DNA from: Candidatus Lokiarchaeota archaeon
Lineage (GTDB): Archaea > Asgardarchaeota > Thorarchaeia > Thorarchaeales > Thorarchaeaceae
Length of the DNA: 64,000 bases
Direction of reading: 5' to 3'
NCBI GenBank assembly: GCA_014730275.1
Contig: WJIL01000014.1
Location: 1 to 64,000, forward strand
Shown: positions 1 through 8,135 of the stretch, one piece after another
Layout: each line of letters starts with the position of its first letter
Position numbering within the stretch: position 1 is the stretch's first letter
Translations under genes and position numbers: made by a program
Notes under the pieces: model-generated
Database searches by the model: none
Seen by the model: the letters and a program-made list of their open reading frames with translations, nothing else
What the model was told of the DNA's origin: nothing

Positions 1-78
1 AGCAGCTCCTTGGGTAAGACGCCCTGCTATCTGCTCAAGAGAATCATGACATTTCTCAATAAACAGAATCAGCAATAA
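1..78 (+). CDS. C-terminal tail of an upstream gene (partial)
   Basis: Frame 1 is open from the window edge for 25 codons and ends at TAA (76-78). The tail is basic and mildly hydrophobic, with residues such as CYLLKRIMTFLN. It ends 17 bp before the next gene on the same strand, as an upstream operon member would. It is too short to assign to a family, and could be chance coding. Confidence 0.3.
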   Translation, partial: SSSLGKTPCYLLKRIMTFLNKQNQQ

Positions 79-95
79 CGTTAAGAGAGAATCAA

Positions 96-434
96 GTGGA
101 CAGACTAATGATGGTAATGGCGGATATTGAGACCTGGAAGGAGTCTTCGTTCGAAGAGAAATACGGCGCAATGATGGAAGGTATGTCCGAGGAACAACAG
201 AGGAAACGTGCAGAGGACGTACTTCATCTCTGTCGATGTGATAGATGTCCAACAAATACCGATAAAGAGGAACTAGATGCAGTATATTGCACTCTTAGAA
301 AGGGTAAGGAAACTCGTGAGGAAAAGGGATGCCTTTGCGAAGACTGCCCAATCACAAAAAACGATGAGTTTACGCTGAGAATACTACTCCATTCGTGGTT
401 CAGCAGTCCAGCTATCAGATCTGGCAACAGATGA
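96..434 (+). CDS. Cys-rich DUF2769-like protein, 3' end frameshifted
   Basis: The GTG-started 112-residue product carries paired cysteine motifs typical of the small archaeal DUF2769 family: CRCDRCPTN near residue 47 and CLCEDCP near residue 80. The family has no established biochemical role; the Cys pairs suggest metal binding. The family normally continues with a YYC-x-x-G type motif. Here frame 0 runs into an unrelated tail and stops at 434, while the +1 frame from about position 382 encodes YYSIRGSAVQLSD and continues to a TGA at 484-486. One extra base near 378-381 therefore appears to break the C-terminus. Whether this is mutation, sequencing error or recoding cannot be told from the sequence. 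An alternative start is ATG at 108. Confidence 0.65.
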   Translation: MDRLMMVMADIETWKESSFEEKYGAMMEGMSEEQQRKRAEDVLHLCRCDRCPTNTDKEELDAVYCTLRKGKETREEKGCLCEDCPITKNDEFTLRILLHSWFSSPAIRSGNR

Positions 435-561
435 CGGGTGCCAGGTGAAATCGTCAGCTCCCTTTTTTCATATGGCTGCGAAGTGAATCCGACAAATAGC
501 AGAAAAAATCTCTCATCTTATGATTCTTCTGGGGGGTATTCAAGACACTTGTTTAATTCGT

Positions 562-1383
562 TCACCCCTTGGGTGCAGGAACCTCGATTTGGTACCGTTC
601 GTTGAAAATCCGATTCATGAACAACCGAGCAACGAAGAAACCACAGATAACCAGACAGAGGAATATCATGATGAAAATAATGACTTGGTAGAAAGCCGCG
701 GCTACAGGGTTCATGCCTCCCGCAATCAATCCACTCATCAGGCCAGGAATACTAGCCAAACCGAGTGCCGCGTATCTATTGAGATTGGGCAAGAAGCTCG
801 CTCGAATTGCTTCTGTAACAGTCGCATCGATTGCCTGCTTAGGTGAAGCACCCAAGGATAGAGCCGTTTCGAGCAGATTTCGTTCCTTCTGTGCGTTGGA
901 CCACATCCGTTCAATCACTAGACTTGTTGTACCCATAGCGTTGCCCCCCAGCATACCTCCCATTGGGATAATGAACTCGCCTATCGGTTTGATAACCCCA
1001 ATAGCGACTGAAATCAACATTACGAGAAGGGTGGGGATGGTGATGCTCGGTACAGCAACCTTAAGCACACCAGGAATTTCATCGAGATTGGTACTCGCAG
1101 TGTGACCGGCCGCAATACACATGATAGTCAGTACACCAAAAATCAACCAGAGATTCTGCAATGCAAAGAGCTCGAGCAGTATGAAACCCATGATAATGAT
1201 TTGTATCGTACCTCGCACAGTGCCAATCAGTAGCTTCTCTTCGATACCAAGCCCCTGCCACCTGCTGATAATCACGAGGAGGGCAAGAAGGACTAGTGCT
1301 ATGAGGTAACGCTGAGCCGCATCGACAATCTCCGGTGGAATTGAATTGAGGAAATCCAGTATCAGGTTGAAATTGAATTGCAT
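562..1383 (-). CDS. fetB: FetB-like ABC transporter permease (UPF0014 family)
   Basis: The 273-residue, highly hydrophobic protein has several transmembrane helices and the UPF0014/FetB hallmark region (GTVRGTIQI in the second helix; NAMGTTSLVIERM in mid-protein). Characterised FetAB in E. coli exports iron and helps resist oxidative stress. The ATPase gene lies immediately upstream on the same strand with a 2-bp gap, so the pair is an operon. The substrate is inferred from family membership only. A peroxiredoxin locus diverges from this pair, which fits an iron/oxidative-stress theme. Confidence 0.85.
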   Translation of the reverse strand: MQFNFNLILDFLNSIPPEIVDAAQRYLIALVLLALLVIISRWQGLGIEEKLLIGTVRGTIQIIIMGFILLELFALQNLWLIFGVLTIMCIAAGHTASTNLDEIPGVLKVAVPSITIPTLLVMLISVAIGVIKPIGEFIIPMGGMLGGNAMGTTSLVIERMWSNAQKERNLLETALSLGASPKQAIDATVTEAIRASFLPNLNRYAALGLASIPGLMSGLIAGGMNPVAAAFYQVIIFIMIFLCLVICGFFVARLFMNRIFNERYQIEVPAPKG

Positions 1384-1385
1384 CT

Positions 1386-2030
1386 TTACTCCCTCATCTC
1401 CAATTCAATGACGCGCTCCGTGAATCGTTCCGATTGTTCACGGTTGTGGGTGACGATAAGAACACCAATCTGGCGTTCCTCAATGATGCTGTTTATACTT
1501 GCCTCAACAGCAAGAGTTGATTTCTCATCCAGAGCAGAAGTTGGCTCATCAAGTAGAAGCACACAGGGTTCCAATAACAGGGCTCGTGCAATAGCAATGC
1601 GTTGCTTTTCGCCTCCAGAAAGATTCTCCCCTGTTCGGTCCATCATGTCAGGATCCAGATTGACCTCTTTGAGAACATCCTCAAGTTCTTCTTCGGGAGC
1701 AGAGCGATTATGTATCTTCAACCCCCATAGCAGGTTCTTTCGTACAGTGCCAGGAAACATGCTGGCCTGCTGTGGAACAAGAATCATGCATGTTCGCAGC
1801 TCAGTGGGATTCCACTCAGTTACATCCTTGCCCTGAAAGAGGATTCTTCCTGTAACAGGATCTTCTAGATTGTTGGCAATGCGGAGAAGAGTACTCTTCC
1901 CCGAGCCACTGGGTCCAGTTATTCCTATAGTTTCGTTTTCGTGTAATACGAAACTCAAATCCTCAAAGAGAATATTGTCATCGTATCTCATTGATACGTC
2001 GATGAATTCTAGAACCACATCTGATGACAT
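1386..2030 (-). CDS. fetA: FetA-like ABC transporter ATP-binding protein
   Basis: ABC ATPase with Walker A (GPSGSGKST), Q-loop (VPQQASMF), signature LSGGEKQR, Walker B with catalytic Glu (LLLDEPTSALD) and the switch His (THNREQ). It partners the FetB-like permease directly downstream. The open frame extends upstream to 2084, but the added residues are not ABC-like. The ATG at 2028-2030 is preceded by a GGCGA purine run and gives the expected N-terminus MSSDVVLEFIDVS, so I place the start there (214 residues). Confidence 0.85.
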   Translation of the reverse strand: MSSDVVLEFIDVSMRYDDNILFEDLSFVLHENETIGITGPSGSGKSTLLRIANNLEDPVTGRILFQGKDVTEWNPTELRTCMILVPQQASMFPGTVRKNLLWGLKIHNRSAPEEELEDVLKEVNLDPDMMDRTGENLSGGEKQRIAIARALLLEPCVLLLDEPTSALDEKSTLAVEASINSIIEERQIGVLIVTHNREQSERFTERVIELEMRE

Positions 2031-2192
2031 TTCGCCTATCGCCACATACAAGGACAATTCCAACCAGTACTTATTCCTATTCATACAATATGTCGAGAAA
2101 GCCCATTCTGATAGTGCAGGATAATAATCAAATCGACATAGCCAGAACTTCGAAATCTACACATACCTAGATATACTAATCCTAGTGACAAG

Positions 2193-2213
2193 CTTCGATT
2201 TTTTATCTCGAAG
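2193..2213. promoter_or_regulatory. Inverted repeat over a TATA-like element upstream of peroxiredoxin
   Basis: CTTCGA (2193-2198) and TCGAAG (2208-2213) form a perfect 6-bp inverted repeat around the T-rich TTTTTTATC, which could be the TATA element for the peroxiredoxin gene. A repressor binding here would block TBP. The rest of the gap 2031-2331 holds no convincing gene; the peroxiredoxin Shine-Dalgarno (AAGGAGG) lies just before 2332. Confidence 0.35.
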
Positions 2214-2331
2214 ACGAACCACGGACAGGTTTACGCGGTCGAAGAGCACTCTGATTGTAGTTTATGCGAAGCTTAGGCAGAAAATACAGTAGCTAGTAGA
2301 GCATTTGCTGCTCCGAAGGAGGAAAAAAAGG

Positions 2332-3021
2332 ATGTTAACAATTGGAGAGAAATTCCCGGAAATGCAACTCGATACGACTCATGGCGAGGTGAAGCTACCG
2401 CATCATTACAAAGGGAAGTGGTTCATACTCTTTGGCCACCCAGATGATTTTACACCTGTGTGCAGAACAGAGTTCGCGGCTTTTGCCAAAAGGCACGATG
2501 AGTTCAGAAAACTCAACACAGAACTCATTGGCTTAAGCGTTGATAGCACAATCAGCCATATGAAGTGGGTCGAATGGATTGAAGACAATCTAGGAGAGAA
2601 AATCGAATACCCAGTTATAGGCGACCCAATGGGCACTGTATCTGACACGCTTGGTTTGATTCACGCTCAATCAAGCACAGAGACGGTCCGTGCAGTCTAT
2701 ATTGTGGATCCAGAATAGACCATCCGTGCAATTCTCTTTTACCCGCTTGAACTGGGAAGGAACATGGACGAATTTCTGAGAATGGTGAAGGCCTTCCAGG
2801 TAGGTGGCGAATACAAGGCCGCTATACCGGCGAACTGGCCCAACAACGAAATCGTAGGTGAACACGTGATTGTTCCGCCGCCAGGTTCCATGAAAGAGGC
2901 CAAAGAGCGGATGAAGGAGTATGACTGCTTCGACTGGTGGCTATGCCACAAAGAAGTCCCCAAGAAAGAAGCTGAAGAAGCAAGGAAATACTTGGAACGA
3001 GCTGTCAAAGTTCCCGAATGA
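2332..3021 (+). pseudogene. Peroxiredoxin (Prx6/AhpC-TSA type) interrupted by an in-frame TAG
   Basis: One frame from ATG 2332 to TGA 3019-3021 encodes a complete 229-codon archaeal-type peroxiredoxin except for TAG at 2716-2718 (codon 129). The peroxidatic Cys is C44 (FTPVCRTEF). Downstream of the TAG the protein continues in frame: [18 protein letters not shown], then the CFDWWLC motif holding the C-terminal cysteines (C199, C205). Enzymes of this family reduce H2O2 and alkyl hydroperoxides. The start is fixed by a strong AAGGAGG about 10 bp before the ATG; the open frame upstream of it is not family-like. The TAG sits just after VDPE, where relatives usually carry Gly. Both halves look otherwise undamaged, so this is recent loss, readthrough or a sequence error. 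Confidence 0.8.
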
Positions 3022-3071
3022 TTTGAACAGTCTATCAGGAACGAAGGCCTAAGAGGTAACAGGATTAGAAA

Positions 3072-3094
3072 CCAGGCAGAGATTCTCTGTCTGG
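3072..3094 (+). terminator. Hairpin after peroxiredoxin
   Basis: CCAG-G-CAGAG, loop ATT, CTCTG-T-CTGG forms a 10-bp hairpin with one G-U pair. It lies about 50 bp past the peroxiredoxin stop and is followed by CCCCATATTTTATC. This is the expected place for a transcription terminator. Confidence 0.45.
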
Positions 3095-3142
3095 CCCCAT
3101 ATTTTATCAGGACAACATTTTCAGTGAAAGCGAGGATACACC

Positions 3143-3772
3143 TTGACTAGGTATACTAAGGGTGCTCAACATGAGCGAAAGGTAAGGGACATCCTTGAGG
3201 CCAAGGGGTTCGAAGTTGTTAGAGTAGCTGGGAGTGGCGGAAGAGGTGGAGATCCCGATCTTCTTGCCTGGGATGATGAGCAAGGTTTCAAAATCGAAGT
3301 CAAGGCAATCCAGGGATTCACGAGAACCAGAGCACAGAGGATTCTCGAGGAGATGAAACCGGGCACCAAAGCTCACATGACGCCTGTCGTTATCTGGAGG
3401 AATTACTCTGTTTACAAGGGGGATGGGCTCTATGATGTTGCGCCCAAGCGCCTGAGATGGCTTGTTGAATCTGAGAGACTCACTGAGCTACGTTCAATTG
3501 CAAAGGGGGAACTTCTTACAGATGATATCAAAGGATCCCTGATTAACGCAGTGAGGACCTTCATAGAACGACATGGAAAGGACAATAGAGAAGCTCGTTA
3601 TGACGGCAGGAAGTACAGGACAGAGTTTGTTCTATCAAAAGAGGGTTTCTTCAACAGCACCCTTTATGGATATCAGGTGTCAATGGTTGAAGACAGCAAA
3701 TACCTAGTCTTCGTTGAGGAGCAAGAAGAAACGTCTCAGAACAGCTACACATGTTTTCTTCAGCCCAGCTGA
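3143..3772 (+). CDS. Hjc-like archaeal nuclease with C-terminal extension
   Basis: The N-terminal 85 residues match the archaeal Holliday-junction resolvase/restriction-endonuclease fold: an ERKVRDILEAKGFEV helix with the acidic residue, AGSGGRGGDPDLLAW carrying the catalytic Asp, and FKIEVKA with the ExK pair. Hjc proteins are usually about 120-140 residues. This protein is 209 residues, so roughly 90 extra C-terminal residues of unknown role follow. Start is TTG at 3143, with a GAGG purine run about 8 bp upstream. It may be a true Hjc that cleaves four-way junctions or a related repair nuclease; the extension leaves this open. Confidence 0.7.
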   Translation: MTRYTKGAQHERKVRDILEAKGFEVVRVAGSGGRGGDPDLLAWDDEQGFKIEVKAIQGFTRTRAQRILEEMKPGTKAHMTPVVIWRNYSVYKGDGLYDVAPKRLRWLVESERLTELRSIAKGELLTDDIKGSLINAVRTFIERHGKDNREARYDGRKYRTEFVLSKEGFFNSTLYGYQVSMVEDSKYLVFVEEQEETSQNSYTCFLQPS

Positions 3773-3870
3773 TTATCCAAGGAGATGAGGAGTAATTCGT
3801 TTTCTTCAAAAAAGGCATAAATCATTTAAGTGATGGTTAGCAAATATAGTTAAGAAAGCGGGGGGTCAAA

Positions 3871-5013
3871 ATGGATTGTCATAGTCCTCATCTCAAAGCT
3901 TCAACATTGATTCTTTTCATCGCATTCACAGCAATCGGCATTACCCAATTATCAATTCAGCATGATTCTGAGTGGAGTGAGCTGCTGAGAGAAGACCAAT
4001 CAGACTTCATTCTAACCGAAAGCAATTCCTCCTTCAGCTGTGAATATGTTGCGACGAGAATAACGAATATAGAAATCGCATCAATTACAACAAATAACAC
4101 ACCCATATCGCTTGTAATCATGAATGAAACGAACACGAAACTGTCCATGGATAATGTAACTCGGTTGAGAGGGCTTTCCGTGAAAATGAACCCCCGGCCT
4201 CCAGAAGTAATCACTGTTACTGTTTCACGGAAGAGTCAGACAGCAAGCGTGCGGCTTGAAATTCTGATTCTTCAACTAGTGCCACCTCCAGCTGCTAGGG
4301 CTACAATGATTCCCATCATACCATCAATAGTCATTATCGGAACGTTTGTATTGGGCTACAATTTGATTCGTTTCCGGAAAGATTGCTGGAATCCATTTCT
4401 CATGCAGAAGGATTCACCTTCGAAGCTGGACCAGATTGTACCGTTGGCATTGATAGTGGTGCCGTTGGTTGGTGGAGCAATGGTTAGTCCGTTTCTCAGT
4501 GATATTACAGGGAACCAGTATCAACTGATAGAAAGAGAAACTGTTTTGGACCAGCGGAGCATAACAGATACGCTAACTGAAACAGACCCTATGAAGAACT
4601 ACTCTCTCTATTCGATAGCCGATTCCTACAACAGCTCTATTCAAAGACTACGAATACATTCTTTCGAAGTCGATGATTCACCAATCTTCATGCGCGGAGA
4701 ATTTGAAGACGAATCGATAGATTTCGTAATAGAATCAACAGTTAATTCTCCCATCTTTTGGTTTGAACCAGACTTTGAAATTGAACCTTCCATTTTGTAT
4801 TTTGAAAGAATTGAAAGTGATGTGCAGTATTCTTTTGTGATTGACATAATAGGCACTGAAATGGTTCCCGAAACTGATCCTACTGTTCCTTCCATTTTGG
4901 CTATCTGTGGGCTATTTATGTTGACATTAGCCACATATAGAGCGTGGAGAATAGAGGACACTCTGAAGAACCATATTGGGACCGAAGATGTGCTAGAGAG
5001 TAACCCTAGATAG
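3871..5013 (+). CDS. Membrane-anchored protein with extracytoplasmic domains, unknown function
   Basis: The 380-residue protein has an N-terminal hydrophobic segment (about residues 10-27, signal or anchor), a mid-protein helix (about 145-168), another (about 190-210) and a last one near residues 345-365. Between them are soluble stretches rich in Ser, Thr, Asn and acidic residues with N-x-S/T sites, likely outside the cell. A strong GGGGG ribosome site precedes ATG 3871. The gene ends in TAG. I do not recognise a family. The next gene follows 83 bp downstream on the same strand. Confidence 0.6.
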   Translation: MDCHSPHLKASTLILFIAFTAIGITQLSIQHDSEWSELLREDQSDFILTESNSSFSCEYVATRITNIEIASITTNNTPISLVIMNETNTKLSMDNVTRLRGLSVKMNPRPPEVITVTVSRKSQTASVRLEILILQLVPPPAARATMIPIIPSIVIIGTFVLGYNLIRFRKDCWNPFLMQKDSPSKLDQIVPLALIVVPLVGGAMVSPFLSDITGNQYQLIERETVLDQRSITDTLTETDPMKNYSLYSIADSYNSSIQRLRIHSFEVDDSPIFMRGEFEDESIDFVIESTVNSPIFWFEPDFEIEPSILYFERIESDVQYSFVIDIIGTEMVPETDPTVPSILAICGLFMLTLATYRAWRIEDTLKNHIGTEDVLESNPR

Positions 5014-5096
5014 TGTGGTGCTGAGTGTTCAGTCAACGAAACTGTCATAAGACAGAGATATTGGATTTCCTTTGCATTACATGGGAGACAAAAGTT

Positions 5097-5873
5097 GTGA
5101 GCGATGTAGCTGAAGACACCGAGTTTTTTGATAGCTATGCTGGCAGTAAACCAACTGCTGTGGGAATGATTCTAGCAACTCTCTATGCTGTCTCTGCACT
5201 GCTTCCTCTCAGTGGATTCTTTGCGGCTGCAGGTTTCACTACAACCATCAGCTTTGCAATCATCGTGGCACCTCTCATTGGAGTGATTTTGGGACCCTAT
5301 CGCGGAGGTGCATTTGGACTCATAGCAGGTGTGCTTGCCACGTTTGTGTCTCTGCCGATTGGAGGTGGCATCTATTTGGCCGTACCAACAACCATTCTGG
5401 GTCCTGCAGCATCAGGATTTTTCACCGGGCTGGCAAGACAAACGTGGACCGAAGCAAAAGGAGTGAAGATTCCAGGCCCGATTATCACAGCCGCTTATTT
5501 GCTCATCGTGGTGTTGCTTTACGAAATAAAGAATCTGAGCGCGTGGTGGTTTGTTCTGCCATACATGCTTGCCGCGGCTGTATCGATAGCATTTCAATTC
5601 TATAACAAAGATATAGTTAGAGGATCCGATGAAAAGCCGAATCCATGGGCAATAGCTCTTCTCGCCTTTATTGGCACCATGACGGATTTCTCAATGATGA
5701 CCATCGGTGCGGTTTATATCCTTGCTATTCCGGCCGACGTATTTGGGTTTGTTATTTTTCCACTCATGCTTCTTGAGAGGTCTGTAGCCACTGTGATAAG
5801 CTCTATTTTGCTGATTACCGTATTCAGCATCTTTGGTCAGGAGCTGCTTTTCGGCAAAGAAACTAGCAATTGA
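5097..5873 (+). CDS. Multi-pass membrane protein resembling an ECF transporter substrate-binding component
   Basis: The protein is strongly hydrophobic with about seven to eight helices. The GPYRGGAFGLIAGVLATF and GPAASGFFTG loops resemble the substrate-capturing S components of energy-coupling-factor vitamin transporters. No ECF ATPase or T component is nearby, so it would have to share one encoded elsewhere. The frame is open from GTG 5025, but the first 24 codons are not membrane-protein-like. GTG 5097 has GGGAG 9 bp upstream, so I use that start (258 residues). The substrate is unknown. Confidence 0.55.
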   Translation: MSDVAEDTEFFDSYAGSKPTAVGMILATLYAVSALLPLSGFFAAAGFTTTISFAIIVAPLIGVILGPYRGGAFGLIAGVLATFVSLPIGGGIYLAVPTTILGPAASGFFTGLARQTWTEAKGVKIPGPIITAAYLLIVVLLYEIKNLSAWWFVLPYMLAAAVSIAFQFYNKDIVRGSDEKPNPWAIALLAFIGTMTDFSMMTIGAVYILAIPADVFGFVIFPLMLLERSVATVISSILLITVFSIFGQELLFGKETSN

Positions 5874-5875
5874 TC

Positions 5876-6007
5876 TCATTTGTTTCGTACATAGACAGCT
5901 ATGATAAAGAGCACAATTCCTCCTAGTACGAGTCTGATACTCCCTGCTACAAGCCCAAATATCAGGGCAATCAGACCTATTACGAAAATACCGAAACTGG
6001 CCTTCAT
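5876..6007 (-). CDS. Small membrane protein of 43 residues
   Basis: The reverse strand encodes a 43-residue protein from ATG (6005-6007) to TGA (5876-5878). After MKAS come two hydrophobic runs (FGIFVIGLIALIFGLVAG and LVLGGIVLFIIAVYV) with Gly spacing suited to packed helices, ending in the positive RNK. It fills the space between the convergent ECF-like and S9 peptidase genes. The composition is much too hydrophobic and ordered for noncoding DNA, but there is only a weak ribosome site and no family match that I know. Confidence 0.5.
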   Translation of the reverse strand: MKASFGIFVIGLIALIFGLVAGSIRLVLGGIVLFIIAVYVRNK

Positions 6008-6061
6008 ACTCGTCACTTCACATTACTATCTCAAATGACCCACTTTTCTATCCAATACGGA

Positions 6062-8038
6062 TTACACTTCGAATAGCACTGCCCTGTAGAACTGAGATTC
6101 CTTGTTCAATGCATCGATGCGAGTTTCTTTCTTTCGAAAGCCATGTGATTCGTCCTTGTATTCTACATATTCATGTTTGATACCCTTTTCGTCCAGCAAC
6201 TTGACGATTTCCTGGCTGACCTCTGGCGTGACTATCTTATCATCCAGGCCTTGGAACAGGATCATGGGTGCTTTGAGATTCTCAATGTTGTTAATGGGCG
6301 ATCTCTCTTTATACACGCTTTCATCTTCCTCAAGCGAAGCTCCCAGCAGGGAATCCAGATATCTTGATTCGAATTTGTGTGTTAGCTTGACAAGCGTGAC
6401 TAGATTACCGATGCCGTAGTAGCTAGCTCCAACGCTGAATAAATCAGGGAACATGGTCAAACACCGTTGTACAGCATATCCACCGGCGCTGCCCCCTCGT
6501 ATTGCGATTTTTGATGATATCATATCTTCTTGCTGTAGATAGTTAATCCCATCGCGAACGTCTTTGGCATCGATTATGCCCCATTTGCCTAGTAGTTTAT
6601 CTCTGAACTTTCTCCCGTAGCCGGTACTTCCTCTGTGATCAACATCAAAAATGGCATATCCCATCGATGTCCAGAACTGCTTCTCCAATGAAAGTGAAGT
6701 CGATGCTCTGGAAGTAGGACCTCCATGGACTTGGACTATCAAGGGAGGTTTGGAGTCGGGTGGAGGACTGAAATTGGGGTTCCGTGGTTGATAGAACATC
6801 CCGTATGCATGTTCACCGTCTTTTGTCGGATACTCAATGGGTTTAGACTCAGACACATGCTCTGGCTTCAACGGCATTTTGTAGCTTTCTTTCAGCACAC
6901 TGACTTGCTCAGAATTCGCATCAAATACAGTCACAGCTGGGGGATGGTCCCCCGAAGCCGCCAGCAACAGGAAATTGGAATCATCGGCCTTCCGTATAAT
7001 CGACATTGAATCATACGACAGCTCGATATACTCTATTTCCTTGGTATCAAGGGAAATTCGTGTCAAAAAATCTCCGCTCTTTTTGTGGCAAATGGCGTAC
7101 ATTTCATCCCTAGAAAAAGCATACCTGCTGTACCCAAGACCCCACATAGCAGTTCCAAATTCTGCCAATTCCTGTGTGATTGGCTCGATGCTTCCCTTTC
7201 TTTGGACGTAGATGTTCCACCAGTTCTTAGGGCTATCTTCAGCGTGACCGGTCTCGTCCATGATGAAGAACAATTGGTCGGTGGGCCCAAACTTGGGATA
7301 ACAGATTGCTGTTTTTTCATCTCCAGCGACCTTCTCTTCTGACTCTACAGATAATTCATCACCATTGAATTCCGCTTTCCAGAGCTCGGTTCCCTCCCAA
7401 GGCATACGAGGGTGATCCCACTGAATCCAAGCAAGCTGTTTTCCGTCAGAGGAAAGTATAGGCTCGCCATAGAAATCACTCCCCGAAACTAGTATGACTG
7501 GCTCCTGCGGAAACGATTCTTCAAGACTAATTGCTGCAAGATAGTTTTCATTCTCTTTGTCCTCAAATTCCTTTTCAAAGACGAAAATGAGGGTCTTTCC
7601 ATCTGGAGACAAGGTTGGTACTGCATATTTTCCCAACGAGCCGTCTTCAAGTCGTTCAGGTGTCAGAGCAACAGGCGCCGAATCGCTGTCGAATTCATAT
7701 CTGTACAATCGTTGATCCTTGAAATTCGAGAAGAAAACCACATCATCATGTATGGTAAATGCTCTTCCTCCATACTCGTGAACTCTCGTCCTCACATTGA
7801 AATCAGATGGGGTGACATCCGTGGCCCCATCCTCTGTTTGTTGTACAACTACAATTCGACCATCTTCGGCCGGGCGAACCTCAGCCCAATATTTCTGCCC
7901 TCTGTCATCTGTGAATATGTCCGCGAACTGGATGATATCCATGTAGATTTCTTCAGGGGTCAGAAGAGGGTCCCATAGGCCATACTGACGTGTTTCTTTG
8001 TTCATACTATTCCCGAGGTTATATCTCTTGAACCGCAT
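6062..8038 (-). CDS. S9 family prolyl oligopeptidase / acylaminoacyl peptidase
   Basis: The 658-residue serine peptidase has an N-terminal seven-bladed beta-propeller with WD/TolB-like repeats (about residues 30-390) and a C-terminal alpha/beta-hydrolase domain. Catalytic residues visible are S517 (GGSAGGY), D600 (GLDDKIV) and H632 (ESHGF); the oxyanion region DHRGSTGYG is also present. Such enzymes trim short peptides in the cytoplasm. The start at 8038 is set by a perfect AAGGAG five bases before the ATG. No signal peptide is seen. Transcription is divergent from the 7-TM gene. Confidence 0.9.
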   Translation of the reverse strand: MRFKRYNLGNSMNKETRQYGLWDPLLTPEEIYMDIIQFADIFTDDRGQKYWAEVRPAEDGRIVVVQQTEDGATDVTPSDFNVRTRVHEYGGRAFTIHDDVVFFSNFKDQRLYRYEFDSDSAPVALTPERLEDGSLGKYAVPTLSPDGKTLIFVFEKEFEDKENENYLAAISLEESFPQEPVILVSGSDFYGEPILSSDGKQLAWIQWDHPRMPWEGTELWKAEFNGDELSVESEEKVAGDEKTAICYPKFGPTDQLFFIMDETGHAEDSPKNWWNIYVQRKGSIEPITQELAEFGTAMWGLGYSRYAFSRDEMYAICHKKSGDFLTRISLDTKEIEYIELSYDSMSIIRKADDSNFLLLAASGDHPPAVTVFDANSEQVSVLKESYKMPLKPEHVSESKPIEYPTKDGEHAYGMFYQPRNPNFSPPPDSKPPLIVQVHGGPTSRASTSLSLEKQFWTSMGYAIFDVDHRGSTGYGRKFRDKLLGKWGIIDAKDVRDGINYLQQEDMISSKIAIRGGSAGGYAVQRCLTMFPDLFSVGASYYGIGNLVTLVKLTHKFESRYLDSLLGASLEEDESVYKERSPINNIENLKAPMILFQGLDDKIVTPEVSQEIVKLLDEKGIKHEYVEYKDESHGFRKKETRIDALNKESQFYRAVLFEV

Positions 8039-8135
8039 ATATACTCCTTACTTTGGGTCTGGGACTGAGACAACTAGAATTAATATATCACCATCTGCCT
8101 GGGGGAGACATTCAGATTGAATCACTGGTCTCAAG

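Noticed and set aside
2716-2718. TAG as a genome-wide pyrrolysine codon
   Set aside because: Several genes in the window end with TAG at natural C-termini (for example 5011-5013 and 30777-30779), so TAG works as a stop; readthrough at this one site is still possible.
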